Origin: Planctomycetia bacterium
GTDB lineage: Bacteria > Planctomycetota > Phycisphaerae > Phycisphaerales > SM1A02
Assembly (NCBI GenBank): GCA_005787685.1
Contig: SYAC01000034.1
Coordinates: 1-64,000, forward strand
Reading direction: 5' to 3'
Length of the DNA: 64,000 bases
In this document: piece after piece, positions 42,775 through 51,670 of the stretch
How positions within the stretch are numbered: position 1 is the stretch's first letter
Layout: each line of letters begins with the position of its first letter
Translations under genes and position numbers: made by a program
The notes under the pieces: model-generated
What the model saw: only the letters and a program-made list of their open reading frames with translations
What the model was told of the DNA's origin: nothing
The model's database searches: none

Positions 42775-43710
42775 TTAGGCGCTGTGCGCCGCGCCAACCA
42801 ACTGGCAAATGTTTTGCACGCCCTGCTGCTGGCACCACTTGGTCAAACCCGTGGAGACGGCTTTGGGAATTGTTGGGTCAACAAAAAATGCGGTGCCCAT
42901 GGACACGGCGCTTGCGCCCGCCACAATCAACTCGGCAGCGTCCTGCCAATTCAAAATGCCGCCCAATCCAATAATGGGAATGTTGGCGGTCTTGGCCACA
43001 TTTTTATACACCTCATACACCAAGCGCACAATAATTGGATGGATGGCTGGACCAGACAATCCGCCCTGCCCATTTGAAAGCACGGGCTTGCGCGTCACTG
43101 GATCAATCTTCATGGCGGGATAGGTGTTGCACATGGTCAACGCGTCGGCGCCCGCTTCAATGGCGGCGGCGGCCAGCGCGACGGTTGGACCGTCGGGGGG
43201 AAGTTTGATCCACAACTTTCCCGTTGGAACATGCGGGCGCACACGCTTGATCAATTGCAGAAGCGATTGCGGATCGCCGCCATGCATGCGACCCGTTGCG
43301 GTGTTGGGGCAACTCACATTCAACTCAACCGCGCTCATGCCGCAAGCAATCATGCCAGCAGCAACGCGCGCAAAATCATCGGCGCTGTGACCTGCCGCCG
43401 AGCCAACCACGCGACAAGGAAGCCCCGCCGCCTTGGGCGCATAGTCGCGCGCGAAACTTTCCAAACCAGGATTCGCCAGACCAATGGCGTTGAGCATGCC
43501 CGCGCTGGTTTGAATCAAGCGCCAGGGAGCGTTGCCTTCGCGGGATTCGGGCGTGATGCTTTTGGTGGTAATCGCGCCCAGAATATTGAGGTCCATCACG
43601 TCGGCCAATTCGTTCACAACCCCCGCTGTACCGGCGGCGGCGATGAGGGGCGAGGAAAGTTCAAGAGCCGCGATGCGTGTTGCAAGAATGGGCGAAGGCT
43701 GGAACGCCAT
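42775..43710 (-). CDS. pyrD: Dihydroorotate dehydrogenase (class 1B-like catalytic subunit)
   Basis: 311 residues from the ATG at 43710, one base after the stop of the TPR-YggX gene. FMN and orotate blocks: SPLIAAAGTAGVVNELADVM, GAITTKSITPESREGNAPWR, MSAVELNVSCPN, then NTYPAMKIDPVTRKPVLSNG, GGLSGPAIHPIIVRLVYEVY, IPIIGLGGILNWQDAAELIV and SAVSMGTAFFVDP. The pattern is that of the NAD-linked class 1B enzymes. A PyrK electron-transfer subunit is not seen beside it. It acts in pyrimidine synthesis. Confidence 0.92.
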   Translation of the reverse strand: MAFQPSPILATRIAALELSSPLIAAAGTAGVVNELADVMDLNILGAITTKSITPESREGNAPWRLIQTSAGMLNAIGLANPGLESFARDYAPKAAGLPCRVVGSAAGHSADDFARVAAGMIACGMSAVELNVSCPNTATGRMHGGDPQSLLQLIKRVRPHVPTGKLWIKLPPDGPTVALAAAAIEAGADALTMCNTYPAMKIDPVTRKPVLSNGQGGLSGPAIHPIIVRLVYEVYKNVAKTANIPIIGLGGILNWQDAAELIVAGASAVSMGTAFFVDPTIPKAVSTGLTKWCQQQGVQNICQLVGAAHSA

Positions 43711-43711
43711 T

Positions 43712-44359
43712 TCAGCTGGCCACTTTTTCGCCGGCGTGAATTTTTGCCAGTGTTGGCGCGTCCAAGCCCAGGTATTCATTCATGTGCTGATCGTAGACCT
43801 CTTGATCTTTATCGCGCGAGAAATCCAAGCGCAACTCGTTGATGACTTTGGTGCCTTGACCAATCCAGGCCTTCCATGTTTCGGCGGAAATGTTTTTCCG
43901 TATCCAATCGCCCACCGGTCCGCGCATGGGCGACTCTGCAAGTTGAGTGCCTGGTCTGCCCGTGCGTGCGCACACAAATGTTCCGGATGAGCGCAATCGC
44001 TCGGCGGTTTCCTCCTCGGATGGCGAAACAACTTTGGGAGGCTCGCGTCCAATAGAGCGCAACAACTCCGCCATGGCTTGCTGCGGCATGCGATCACCTT
44101 TGCTGGCCGCAATTTCATAGCCCTTGTTCAGTGTGGCCACGGCAAGGTCAGTCCAGCCCGCGCCAATTTGGGCTTGACCGCACAGTTGCCAAGCCTTGCT
44201 CATGTCTGGAACAAGCTCCAAACAGCGCTGCAAACTTTGAGCGGCCTCGGCGAAGCGATCCGTCTGCAAGTAGGCGTTTCCCAAACTGAAGTGCGCCATC
44301 TCGTTGGTGGGATCAGCGGCGGCCATCTTTTCAAATTGTGCGATTCGGTCTAGGTTCAT
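43712..44359 (-). CDS. Tetratricopeptide-YggX (Fe2+-trafficking) fusion protein
   Basis: 215 residues from the ATG at 44359. Residues 1-110 hold two TPR units (MAHFSLGNAYLQTDRFAEAA, WQLCGQAQIGAGWTDLAVAT). Residues about 140-215 match the YggX family: TFVCARTGRPGTQLAESPM, GPVGDWIRKNISAETWKAWI and TKVINELRLDFSRDKDQEVY. Stand-alone YggX is about 90 residues and protects Fe-S clusters from oxidation. The fusion suggests docking of the YggX part to partner proteins. It lies 71 bases below the STAS gene and 1 base above pyrD. Confidence 0.82.
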   Translation of the reverse strand: MNLDRIAQFEKMAAADPTNEMAHFSLGNAYLQTDRFAEAAQSLQRCLELVPDMSKAWQLCGQAQIGAGWTDLAVATLNKGYEIAASKGDRMPQQAMAELLRSIGREPPKVVSPSEEETAERLRSSGTFVCARTGRPGTQLAESPMRGPVGDWIRKNISAETWKAWIGQGTKVINELRLDFSRDKDQEVYDQHMNEYLGLDAPTLAKIHAGEKVAS

Positions 44360-44430
44360 TTTGTAATCATACGACTTGCGGGTGGTCGTTGGTGGACAGA
44401 ACGGCGGCGTATTGTGGGGCTGGACAACTG

Positions 44431-44760
44431 TCAATCCGCGGGCACAATTGTCATGGAAAAAACACCGTCTAAGCGCGACCTTTGAATCATGGGCGCAACC
44501 GATCCGTTGTCAAGGCAAATCAACTTCACCTTGGATCCATGCGAGCGCCGCTGCGATGCCAGCATGACAAGCGCGCCCACCGCCGGCGAATTGAAAGAGG
44601 TCACCTTGCGAAGATCAATTTCTATCGGGCTCGTCCCTTGCGTGGAAAGACTGTAGAGAACTGCCTCGAACATTGGAAATGTGCGAATGTCCACCACGCC
44701 ACAGACGATCAGCAATTCAGGGGATGTGGTCGATTGAAGTTCAATGTTCAGTGTGCTCAT
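44431..44760 (-). CDS. STAS-domain anti-sigma-factor antagonist
   Basis: 109 residues from the ATG at 44760, which overlaps the stop of the von Willebrand gene upstream (ATGA). The STAS fold is given by LIVCGVVDIRTFPMFEAVLY, IEIDLRKVTSFNSPAVGALV and a C-terminal DGVFSMTIVP. A serine stands at or near the usual phosphorylation site (SFNSPAVG). By family it would bind an anti-sigma kinase when unphosphorylated. No kinase is found in the window. Its tie to a MoxR/Bat cluster is unusual. Confidence 0.85.
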   Translation of the reverse strand: MSTLNIELQSTTSPELLIVCGVVDIRTFPMFEAVLYSLSTQGTSPIEIDLRKVTSFNSPAVGALVMLASQRRSHGSKVKLICLDNGSVAPMIQRSRLDGVFSMTIVPAD

Positions 44761-46745
44761 GGTTGACCTGTGCTTTGATAATAGAGGAACCACTCCAACA
44801 GGAGGAGCAACAACACCAACAGCACAATCAGCGGCCAAATGGCAAGAGTTGCAAAGCCAATGGATTGGGGTTGAAGTTGAGCGCCGGGGATGTTCACTTG
44901 CTCGGCGGCGGCGACATTGCATTCCGCGGCGTCGGTCAAATTGACCGCCACGGCGCGTGTTTGTTGCTTGCCATTTGGGTTGAGATATTCCACCCTGTAG
45001 ACGCCAGCTGTGCGCAGTGGTCCAAAGACAATTTCGCCGTCAATCGGATTTTGCGCAACGCGATCTCCATTGGGCGTGATCACCTCAACCTGCGTGCAAC
45101 CACGCGCCACGCGCATGCGAATGGTCGCCCCCGGTTCGAGCGATTCACTGGTGACCGCGCTTCCAAGCGCGCCCAAGAATTCAATGCATTGCCATGTGAA
45201 ATTCACAAAACTTCGTTGAAAGGGCCAGTTGGAATCCATTGGAAGAAACGCGACATACACCACCGATGCGTTGCCCACGCGTCCCGAAACGATCAATGGA
45301 CCTTTGGAGCCTTCAAGTAACGCGGTCCAATCGCTGTTGGGCGCGATGGCCGCGGCCTGATCCACAATCAGATCGGAGAATTGACTTTGCGCCATCGCTT
45401 TGTGGTCGCTCTTCCAAGTGCGAATGGCTTGTCTTGGCTGCTGTCCATACTCGTTCAAGCTTGCAATGGCAGGCGGCTTTCCAAAAATCAACCATCGACC
45501 TCCAGTCAATGTGGGTACATCGCAATCAACTGACACAACCACATCAAATGAATCGGTCCAATTTGTGTCCGCCACGACACGCTTGGCAAAATCTTGACAG
45601 GATATTTGCTCAAGCAAGACGCCGGGCACACTGTTCAGCAGCGACTCCAAGGCCGAGTCATTGCCCGCCAACAGGAGGCGCAAGGATTGCTGCTCTTGAA
45701 TGGCGATGACCGCGCGATTGTCCGTGGCAAACGCGTCCTCCGGTAATAACGACGCGCTGAGCACGCCCGAGGTGGAAATCTTGAAAGGGGCGAAAGAAAT
45801 TTTTTGTTCGCCAGGCATTTGCGTGGCGCCTTTGCCGCTGGAACCTGGCAGCGTGAATGGTTCGGCAGAGCTGGCGATCAGCGTTCCATTACCACGCACT
45901 TGGACTTCGCGTTGCACGGCCGTTTCCCCAAAATTTCGCAGCGCCACAAATGCGTCGGCCAATGTTGGATCATCGTTGCGACGTTCCGCGCCCGCGGCGC
46001 TCATGCCCTGATTTTGGGTTACCGAATTGCCACAGCGAATCCATGACAGCGTTTCATTTTTTCGCAGCGACAACTGCCCAAGGTCTGAGCAATTTCCATC
46101 GCTGATGAGTTGTATGACAAGCGAAGTGGTGTTCGCCTGCGTATTTTCAGAAGGCGATACGCTAGCTTGTTCGGATGTAAATGCGCGGGCCAGAGTGATC
46201 GCCGGCGCCAACAGCGTGATCTGATCAGTTGATTCAATGGATTCAATGGCTTCACGAATGCGCCCGTAGTTGGTGGTGAATGGAATGCGCACGGATGCGT
46301 CCTGTCCGAATGCAATCACCATGATCTCGGGCGGACTGGAAGCGAAGAACCCCCCGCTCTGCCAAATCTCAACTTGCGCAATAGCCAATCGCTTGGCTTG
46401 ATCCAGGCGGGTTCCCTTGTCGGGCGCGTCCAAGGTTTGCATGCTGGCGGATTGATCAATCAACAACACCATGCGGCTACTGGGGCGTGTCCAACCCTGG
46501 AGCACGGGCTGCATAAGCGCCGCGGCCAACAGCAGCAAAAGCAAGCATTGCAGCAGAAAAAGCGGCGAAAGACGCAATCGTTGCATCAACGCGTTGGCGC
46601 GCACATCCTCTGTTTTTGATTTCCACAAGAGCGTGCTTGAAATGTCGCGACGCGTTCGGCGTAATTTTAAGATGTACAAAACCAGCAACAACGGAACAAC
46701 AATCAACGCCGCGACGATACCTATGAAAGGAGTGAGCAAAGTCAT
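44757..46745 (-). CDS. BatA-type protein with von Willebrand factor A domain
   Basis: 662 residues. The N-terminal aerotolerance/BatA region has two membrane segments (IGIVAALIVVPLLLVLYILK and LFLLQCLLLLLLAAALM) around the RRDISSTLLWKSKT block. A VWA domain follows with the MIDAS motif VLLIDQSASMQTL near residue 95. After a long beta-rich region (about 280-630) a final membrane helix (FATLAIWPLIVLLVLLLLLL) ends the protein. By family such proteins work with MoxR ATPases in envelope stress and protein maturation. ATGA overlaps at both ends. Confidence 0.88.
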   Translation of the reverse strand: MTLLTPFIGIVAALIVVPLLLVLYILKLRRTRRDISSTLLWKSKTEDVRANALMQRLRLSPLFLLQCLLLLLLAAALMQPVLQGWTRPSSRMVLLIDQSASMQTLDAPDKGTRLDQAKRLAIAQVEIWQSGGFFASSPPEIMVIAFGQDASVRIPFTTNYGRIREAIESIESTDQITLLAPAITLARAFTSEQASVSPSENTQANTTSLVIQLISDGNCSDLGQLSLRKNETLSWIRCGNSVTQNQGMSAAGAERRNDDPTLADAFVALRNFGETAVQREVQVRGNGTLIASSAEPFTLPGSSGKGATQMPGEQKISFAPFKISTSGVLSASLLPEDAFATDNRAVIAIQEQQSLRLLLAGNDSALESLLNSVPGVLLEQISCQDFAKRVVADTNWTDSFDVVVSVDCDVPTLTGGRWLIFGKPPAIASLNEYGQQPRQAIRTWKSDHKAMAQSQFSDLIVDQAAAIAPNSDWTALLEGSKGPLIVSGRVGNASVVYVAFLPMDSNWPFQRSFVNFTWQCIEFLGALGSAVTSESLEPGATIRMRVARGCTQVEVITPNGDRVAQNPIDGEIVFGPLRTAGVYRVEYLNPNGKQQTRAVAVNLTDAAECNVAAAEQVNIPGAQLQPQSIGFATLAIWPLIVLLVLLLLLLEWFLYYQSTGQP

Positions 46746-47665
46746 TTCAGAAGCCCCTGCGAGCGCAATGACTCCAACAAAAACTTTTGATAATCAAGCG
46801 CTGAGTCGATGGTCATTTGGCGCACACCCAATTTCAAACATGTCTGGCGCAGAGTGGAATTGTATTTCTCCAAGCGCCGTCTTTGATCGTGCACAACGGC
46901 CGCTGTGAGCGTGATCTCCACCTCACTTTTGTTTTCGCTGTCCACCAGGCGAACATCAATGCTTTCATTGTCTTGGCGTGGATTGAGTTCCTGGGGTGAA
47001 AGAATTTGAAGTGCGAACACATCCCAACCACGCGCGGCCAAAGCGCGTAAACCGCTTTCATATCCCTCGCGCAGCAAATAATCGCCAATGACAATGACCA
47101 TGCCGCGGCCAAGGCGCGCCGATGCCAAGGAGCGGCAAGCGCTGTCAAATCCAGTTGTTCCATTGGCCTTTTGCGCAATCAACCAACTTGCGGCTTCGCA
47201 AGTGCGGCGTCGGCCACGCAGACCCACAAGGGAATTGGCACGGCCCTCCTGCAGCAACGACAATGTGACACGGTGCTGGTTGACCAACCCGACATAGCCC
47301 AGCGCCATGGCAATTCGCCGCGCCACATCGAACTTATTTGGCGTTCCAGAATCCATACTGGCGCTGCCGTCCACGGCAATCACCAAGCCAAGATCCTCCT
47401 CCTCCAGAAACATTTTTAAAAACAGGCGATCCAGTCGCCCGTAGATATTCCAATCGACAAATCGCAGGTCATCGCCAGCGGCGTAAGGACGAAAGTCAGC
47501 GAAATCCATGCCTTGACCACGGCGGCGACTACGACGCTCGCCTTGCATTCGCCCCTGCAACATCTTGCGACTCATGAGATCAAGTCGATCCAGCGACGAC
47601 ACCAATGTCGGATCAAGCAGCTCGTCCAACTTGGTCATGGTGCTCTTTGTTTCGCCAAATCTCAT
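46742..47665 (-). CDS. DUF58-domain protein
   Basis: 307 residues. The DUF58 signature is GQGMDFADFRPYAAGDDLRF with VDWNIYGRLDRLFLKMF, followed by a VWA-like part with VIAVDGSASM (MIDAS residues) near residue 100. Members nearly always sit beside MoxR and Bat genes, as here, and may present substrates to MoxR. No membrane segment is seen. It overlaps both neighbours by ATGA. Confidence 0.92.
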   Translation of the reverse strand: MRFGETKSTMTKLDELLDPTLVSSLDRLDLMSRKMLQGRMQGERRSRRRGQGMDFADFRPYAAGDDLRFVDWNIYGRLDRLFLKMFLEEEDLGLVIAVDGSASMDSGTPNKFDVARRIAMALGYVGLVNQHRVTLSLLQEGRANSLVGLRGRRRTCEAASWLIAQKANGTTGFDSACRSLASARLGRGMVIVIGDYLLREGYESGLRALAARGWDVFALQILSPQELNPRQDNESIDVRLVDSENKSEVEITLTAAVVHDQRRRLEKYNSTLRQTCLKLGVRQMTIDSALDYQKFLLESLRSQGLLK

Positions 47666-48678
47666 GGCGCCTCCAAAGGCATGTTCTTCACCAGTCGTCG
47701 CACCACTTCATTGGCATCCACACGATCGGCATCGGCCTCAAAAGTCAACGCCAGGCGATGCCGCAGCGCAGGCAAAGCCACGGCGCGCAAATCATCAATG
47801 GCCAAGGCGTAACGACCCGCAAGCAAGGCGCGCACCTTGCCCATGGCGATCAGGCTTTGAGCCGCGCGTGGACTCGCTCCGCAGCGTATGAAACGCTTTA
47901 TTGATGGGCTGAAATACGGGGATTGCGGTTGCGTGGACAACACCAAGCGAATGGCCCAATCCATAACTGGCGCAGCAACCACAATCTCTTTGGCTAGGGC
48001 TTGCGCGGCGATCAATGTGGCGGCGTCAATGGTGGCGCGTAACGGTGGCAAGGGTTGGCTTGTGGTGCGCTCCAGAATGGTTCGCAGCGCTTCGCGCGAG
48101 GGCGCTGGAACTTCAATCTTGGCCATGAAACGATCCAATTGTGCCTCTGGAAGTGGATGCGTTCCCTCTTGCTCGATTGGATTTTGCGTGGCCAAAACGA
48201 GAAATGGTTTTTCAAGCATGTAGGTGATGCCACCCACACTCACCGAGCGCTCTTGCATGGCCTCCAGTAACGCTGACTGTGTGCGTGGAGTGGCGCGATT
48301 CAATTCATCGGCCAAAAGAATTTGGGTGAAGACTGGACCGGGTCGAAATTGATGATCGCGTCGATCATGCACAAGATCCTCCACCAATACGGTTGTGCCC
48401 ACCACATCCGCAGGCATGAGGTCGGGCGTACATTGAACGCGTGTGGCCCGCAGTCCAGCAGACTGCGAGATGGTTTGCACCAACAATGTTTTTCCTAGGC
48501 CGGGCACGCCCTCCAAAAGAATGTGTCCGTTGGCAAGCAAGCACCACAAGGATTGCTCCAAAGAATCGCCAAGACCAACAATGCGCGTGCAGATGGACTC
48601 CTTCCAAGTCGCGGCCATGTTGCGAAATGCCTGGCATTCAGCAGTAATATCGCGTATTTCGTGCGCCACTTCACTCAT
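47662..48678 (-). CDS. moxR: MoxR-family AAA+ ATPase
   Basis: 338 residues. Walker A GVPGLGKT at 57-64; QCTPDLMPADVVGTTVL; Walker B ILLADELNRATPRTQSALLE near residue 125; sensor 1 FLVLATQNPIEQEGTHPLPE and the arginine-bearing EAQLDRFMAKIEV; sensor 2 region ASPRAAQSLI near 290. By family it is a chaperone-like ATPase that inserts metals or remodels VWA-domain partners; the adjacent DUF58 and VWA genes are the likely partners. Confidence 0.95.
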   Translation of the reverse strand: MSEVAHEIRDITAECQAFRNMAATWKESICTRIVGLGDSLEQSLWCLLANGHILLEGVPGLGKTLLVQTISQSAGLRATRVQCTPDLMPADVVGTTVLVEDLVHDRRDHQFRPGPVFTQILLADELNRATPRTQSALLEAMQERSVSVGGITYMLEKPFLVLATQNPIEQEGTHPLPEAQLDRFMAKIEVPAPSREALRTILERTTSQPLPPLRATIDAATLIAAQALAKEIVVAAPVMDWAIRLVLSTQPQSPYFSPSIKRFIRCGASPRAAQSLIAMGKVRALLAGRYALAIDDLRAVALPALRHRLALTFEADADRVDANEVVRRLVKNMPLEAP

Positions 48679-51635
48679 GCCTGCGGCTCCTGCGGTCTAG
48701 AATCATCGCCTTGGCGAGCGCGGCGCTTGGCTTCGCGCAATCGCTCCAACGGCGGAAGTTGATCCAATGGGACTTCCACGATCGTGGTAGAGGCTTGCGT
48801 GTCCACGGAATTGGACTCATGTAAATCTTGGAGCGCGGGACCGTTGGCAAGCGTTGCCCCACCTTGATTGCGTGGGGAGTTGATCGCCGTCAATCCGTTT
48901 GGTTGCGACAAGCCATCGGCGGCGCGTTTTCGGGCAGCCTGCCACGCCTGCCCCATTTGTCCAACAATAACTTTGGTCGGCTCGCCCGCGTCGCGCTTGG
49001 TGAACACCAATCGCCGCGCGGCTACATCCACCAGAAAGAGAAGCGTGGCCGCGTACAGGAGCATGTCCCACAATTGTCGATACATCTGCGCCGGTTGCGT
49101 TCCTGCGGCCTCGAATAATTTCACATTGGGGTCGCCCAATTGCAGAAGACGACCGCCTGAACTGCGCGCCACTTGCGCCAATTTTGCGGAGTCTTCGCGC
49201 TGAAATGTAAACTCGCGTGGATACGAGACATTGACCGCGGCTTGCACAAAAACCGGCCGTTCACCATCCGCTTGTTTCAAGGCCGCGTTCACCAAATACA
49301 CGCCCGATGCGTCGGTTGGAAATTTTGCAGACCATCTTCCAGGAGCAACTTGGCGTAGTGGTAAATTGCTCATGGAGCCATCTGGCGCCATCACCTTCGC
49401 GGTGGCAAGCGTTGTTGAACCCGTTGAACCCAAGGATTGCTCGTCATTCTGAATCGCAAGTTCAACAATGGCGTCATCGCCATCAAGTTTCGTGGTCAGC
49501 GATGTGTCCATGGGGGCGCTTGGGCGCAGCAACCAACGCGCCAACCCTGCACACCACGGTTGATAGCCGCTCCAACTCAACCACGGCAAACCCCATCGCG
49601 AAGAAAGATCGCCGGTGAAAGCAGCCGATCGACCAACTCCATAATTCCACCACGAAAAAAGTGGATCGGTACTTTGCTGGTTTGCAAGCATCAACGCATT
49701 TTGCGCAAGCCCGCCTCTTGGACCGGTCACGACATAGCCCAACAGTTTGGGCATGGCTTGAGAAATTGGAATTCCCGGCGGACTGAGCCCAGACGGGCTT
49801 GGCTGGAACGAACCCTCCGCCAACAAACTACGGTTGAGCAACGCAGCTTCCTTGATAAAAATTTGAGGTAAGACGAGTTGCGCGTTGTTGGACTTCACCG
49901 TGTAGCAGCGACCGCCACCGACCTTCGCCATTTGAACCAGCAGTGGATCATTTGTGTTATCACCAATGGAGACGGTCGAAATAGAAATTCCTTTTTGGGC
50001 CAGCAATTGAACGAGGCGAATTCCTTGGGCGGGATCGCCCATGGTTTGTCCGTCGGTCAAAATCACAATGTGTTTCACGGACTTCTTTGAACGCAGCAAT
50101 TCTTGTTCTGCCAACTCAATCGCTGGAAATAAATTTGTTCCACCCCGCGCAACAATGCTGCGAATTTTATTGGCAATGGCTTGCGGGTTCTCCACATTCA
50201 TCAACGGCACCACCACCTCCGCAGAATCGCTAAAGGCAATCACGGTTACTTGATCCTCCGCGGTCAAGGTACGAATGCCAGCAATAGCAGACTCATTTGC
50301 GCATTGTTGTTGATCCATGTTGCTGCCAGAAACTGCACTACTCATAGAACCGGAGCAATCAATAATGAGCCCCAACGCGCCGCGTGGCAGTTGACGCTCT
50401 TGCGGCGGATTCATCTCCACTGGAATCGCCTTGGCAGTTGCGCTGTCGCTCCAACCACCGGCTCCAAACGAACGGTCGCCACCAATCATTAAAAGACCAA
50501 CTCCCAAATCATGCACCGCCATTTCAAGCGCGCGGTCGGCGGCTTGATCCAAGTTCCAACGCGCGATATTCGCCAACACAATGGCGTCGTAACTTCCCGC
50601 GACTGTTGGATCCGACAAAATCGAAGCGCTTGAAACTTGCACATCAAGTTGGCTGGCGCGCAAGGCTTGCGCAAAGGCCTGGGTCTCCGCTCCAGAATCA
50701 TCCACAATCAGAATGCGACCTTCGCCCGAAACAAAGGTGAGGGCAAAGGCCACATTATTTTCCGTCACCGCGTCCGTGGTTGGATCAAGTGGCTCAAAGA
50801 TGGCTTTCATACGCACCACACCGGAGCGTGGCAGAGCCACGGGAATGGTGATGACGTTGGGACCGGCATCCAAGTGAACGGCCATGGCGTTGCTGGCACT
50901 TTTCGAATCCAGATCAATCGACTCGCCATCCATTTCAAAGCGAATTCGACCGTCAATGGGCTTCTGCGCACGGATAATTATTTTGGTATCCACATTTTGC
51001 CCGCGACGCGCGCGTGTTGGCGCGCGCAACGCTTCCACAATGGTGTCGTTGGCAACCCCCACTTGCAATGGAACAACATCAATGACCACTCCCGCCGCGC
51101 CCGCGATCAGCGCGGCCTCCACAATGTTGCCGGATGTCTCGTTGCCATCCGTTAAAAGCACGATACGGTTGCGCGTGTCGCGTGGCATAAGCGCCATGGC
51201 CATGCGCACGCCCGCCGCCACATCGCTCCCAACCGCGTCTTGCGAATGGGACATGATATTTATTTTGGTCAACTCGTCCGTTTTGCTTTGAATCTCAGCG
51301 TGCTTGGCGAATGTCACCACACCCACTCGATCACTCTCACGAGGACGATCTCCCGCGCGTTCTTGCAGCCATGCTTGCGCCGCAGCGCGGGTTTCGTTTG
51401 GAATGGATCGACTGCCATCCGCCACCACCACCACAGAAATTCCGTCGCTCGTTTCAACCAGACTTGGTTGCGCCATGGCCGCCACCAGCAGCACTATGAC
51501 CAGGCTGCGCAGCAACGACGCCACCAACCCGCGCGTGGATAGAGCGAATTTGAAGCCGCCGAAAGACACAAACCAATTTGGCACAAGCAACACCAGCAAG
51601 ATCAACCAACTTGGATGTTCAAATGAAATCCACAT
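48675..51635 (-). CDS. Large membrane protein with two von Willebrand A domains and an amidotransferase-like region
   Basis: 986 residues. Two N-terminal membrane helices (WLILLVLLVPNWFVSF, LLRSLVIVLLVAAMAQPSL); a first VWA domain (MIDAS VVADGSRSIP near 74); a beta-rich region to about 310; an amidotransferase-like region (RILIVDDSGAETQAFAQAL, GVGLLMIGGDRSFGAGGWSD); a second VWA domain (LGLIIDCSGSMSS, then GGTNLFPAIELA); a jelly-roll-type part and a final helix (WDMLLYAATLLFLVDVAAR). The C-terminal 110 residues are cytoplasmic and charged. The usual planctomycete member of Bat clusters has this build. It overlaps moxR by ATGA. Confidence 0.87.
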   Translation of the reverse strand: MWISFEHPSWLILLVLLVPNWFVSFGGFKFALSTRGLVASLLRSLVIVLLVAAMAQPSLVETSDGISVVVVADGSRSIPNETRAAAQAWLQERAGDRPRESDRVGVVTFAKHAEIQSKTDELTKINIMSHSQDAVGSDVAAGVRMAMALMPRDTRNRIVLLTDGNETSGNIVEAALIAGAAGVVIDVVPLQVGVANDTIVEALRAPTRARRGQNVDTKIIIRAQKPIDGRIRFEMDGESIDLDSKSASNAMAVHLDAGPNVITIPVALPRSGVVRMKAIFEPLDPTTDAVTENNVAFALTFVSGEGRILIVDDSGAETQAFAQALRASQLDVQVSSASILSDPTVAGSYDAIVLANIARWNLDQAADRALEMAVHDLGVGLLMIGGDRSFGAGGWSDSATAKAIPVEMNPPQERQLPRGALGLIIDCSGSMSSAVSGSNMDQQQCANESAIAGIRTLTAEDQVTVIAFSDSAEVVVPLMNVENPQAIANKIRSIVARGGTNLFPAIELAEQELLRSKKSVKHIVILTDGQTMGDPAQGIRLVQLLAQKGISISTVSIGDNTNDPLLVQMAKVGGGRCYTVKSNNAQLVLPQIFIKEAALLNRSLLAEGSFQPSPSGLSPPGIPISQAMPKLLGYVVTGPRGGLAQNALMLANQQSTDPLFSWWNYGVGRSAAFTGDLSSRWGLPWLSWSGYQPWCAGLARWLLRPSAPMDTSLTTKLDGDDAIVELAIQNDEQSLGSTGSTTLATAKVMAPDGSMSNLPLRQVAPGRWSAKFPTDASGVYLVNAALKQADGERPVFVQAAVNVSYPREFTFQREDSAKLAQVARSSGGRLLQLGDPNVKLFEAAGTQPAQMYRQLWDMLLYAATLLFLVDVAARRLVFTKRDAGEPTKVIVGQMGQAWQAARKRAADGLSQPNGLTAINSPRNQGGATLANGPALQDLHESNSVDTQASTTIVEVPLDQLPPLERLREAKRRARQGDDSRPQEPQA

Positions 51636-51670
51636 GGCGACCCCTTTGTTGGTGGAGGTTGATCATGCCA

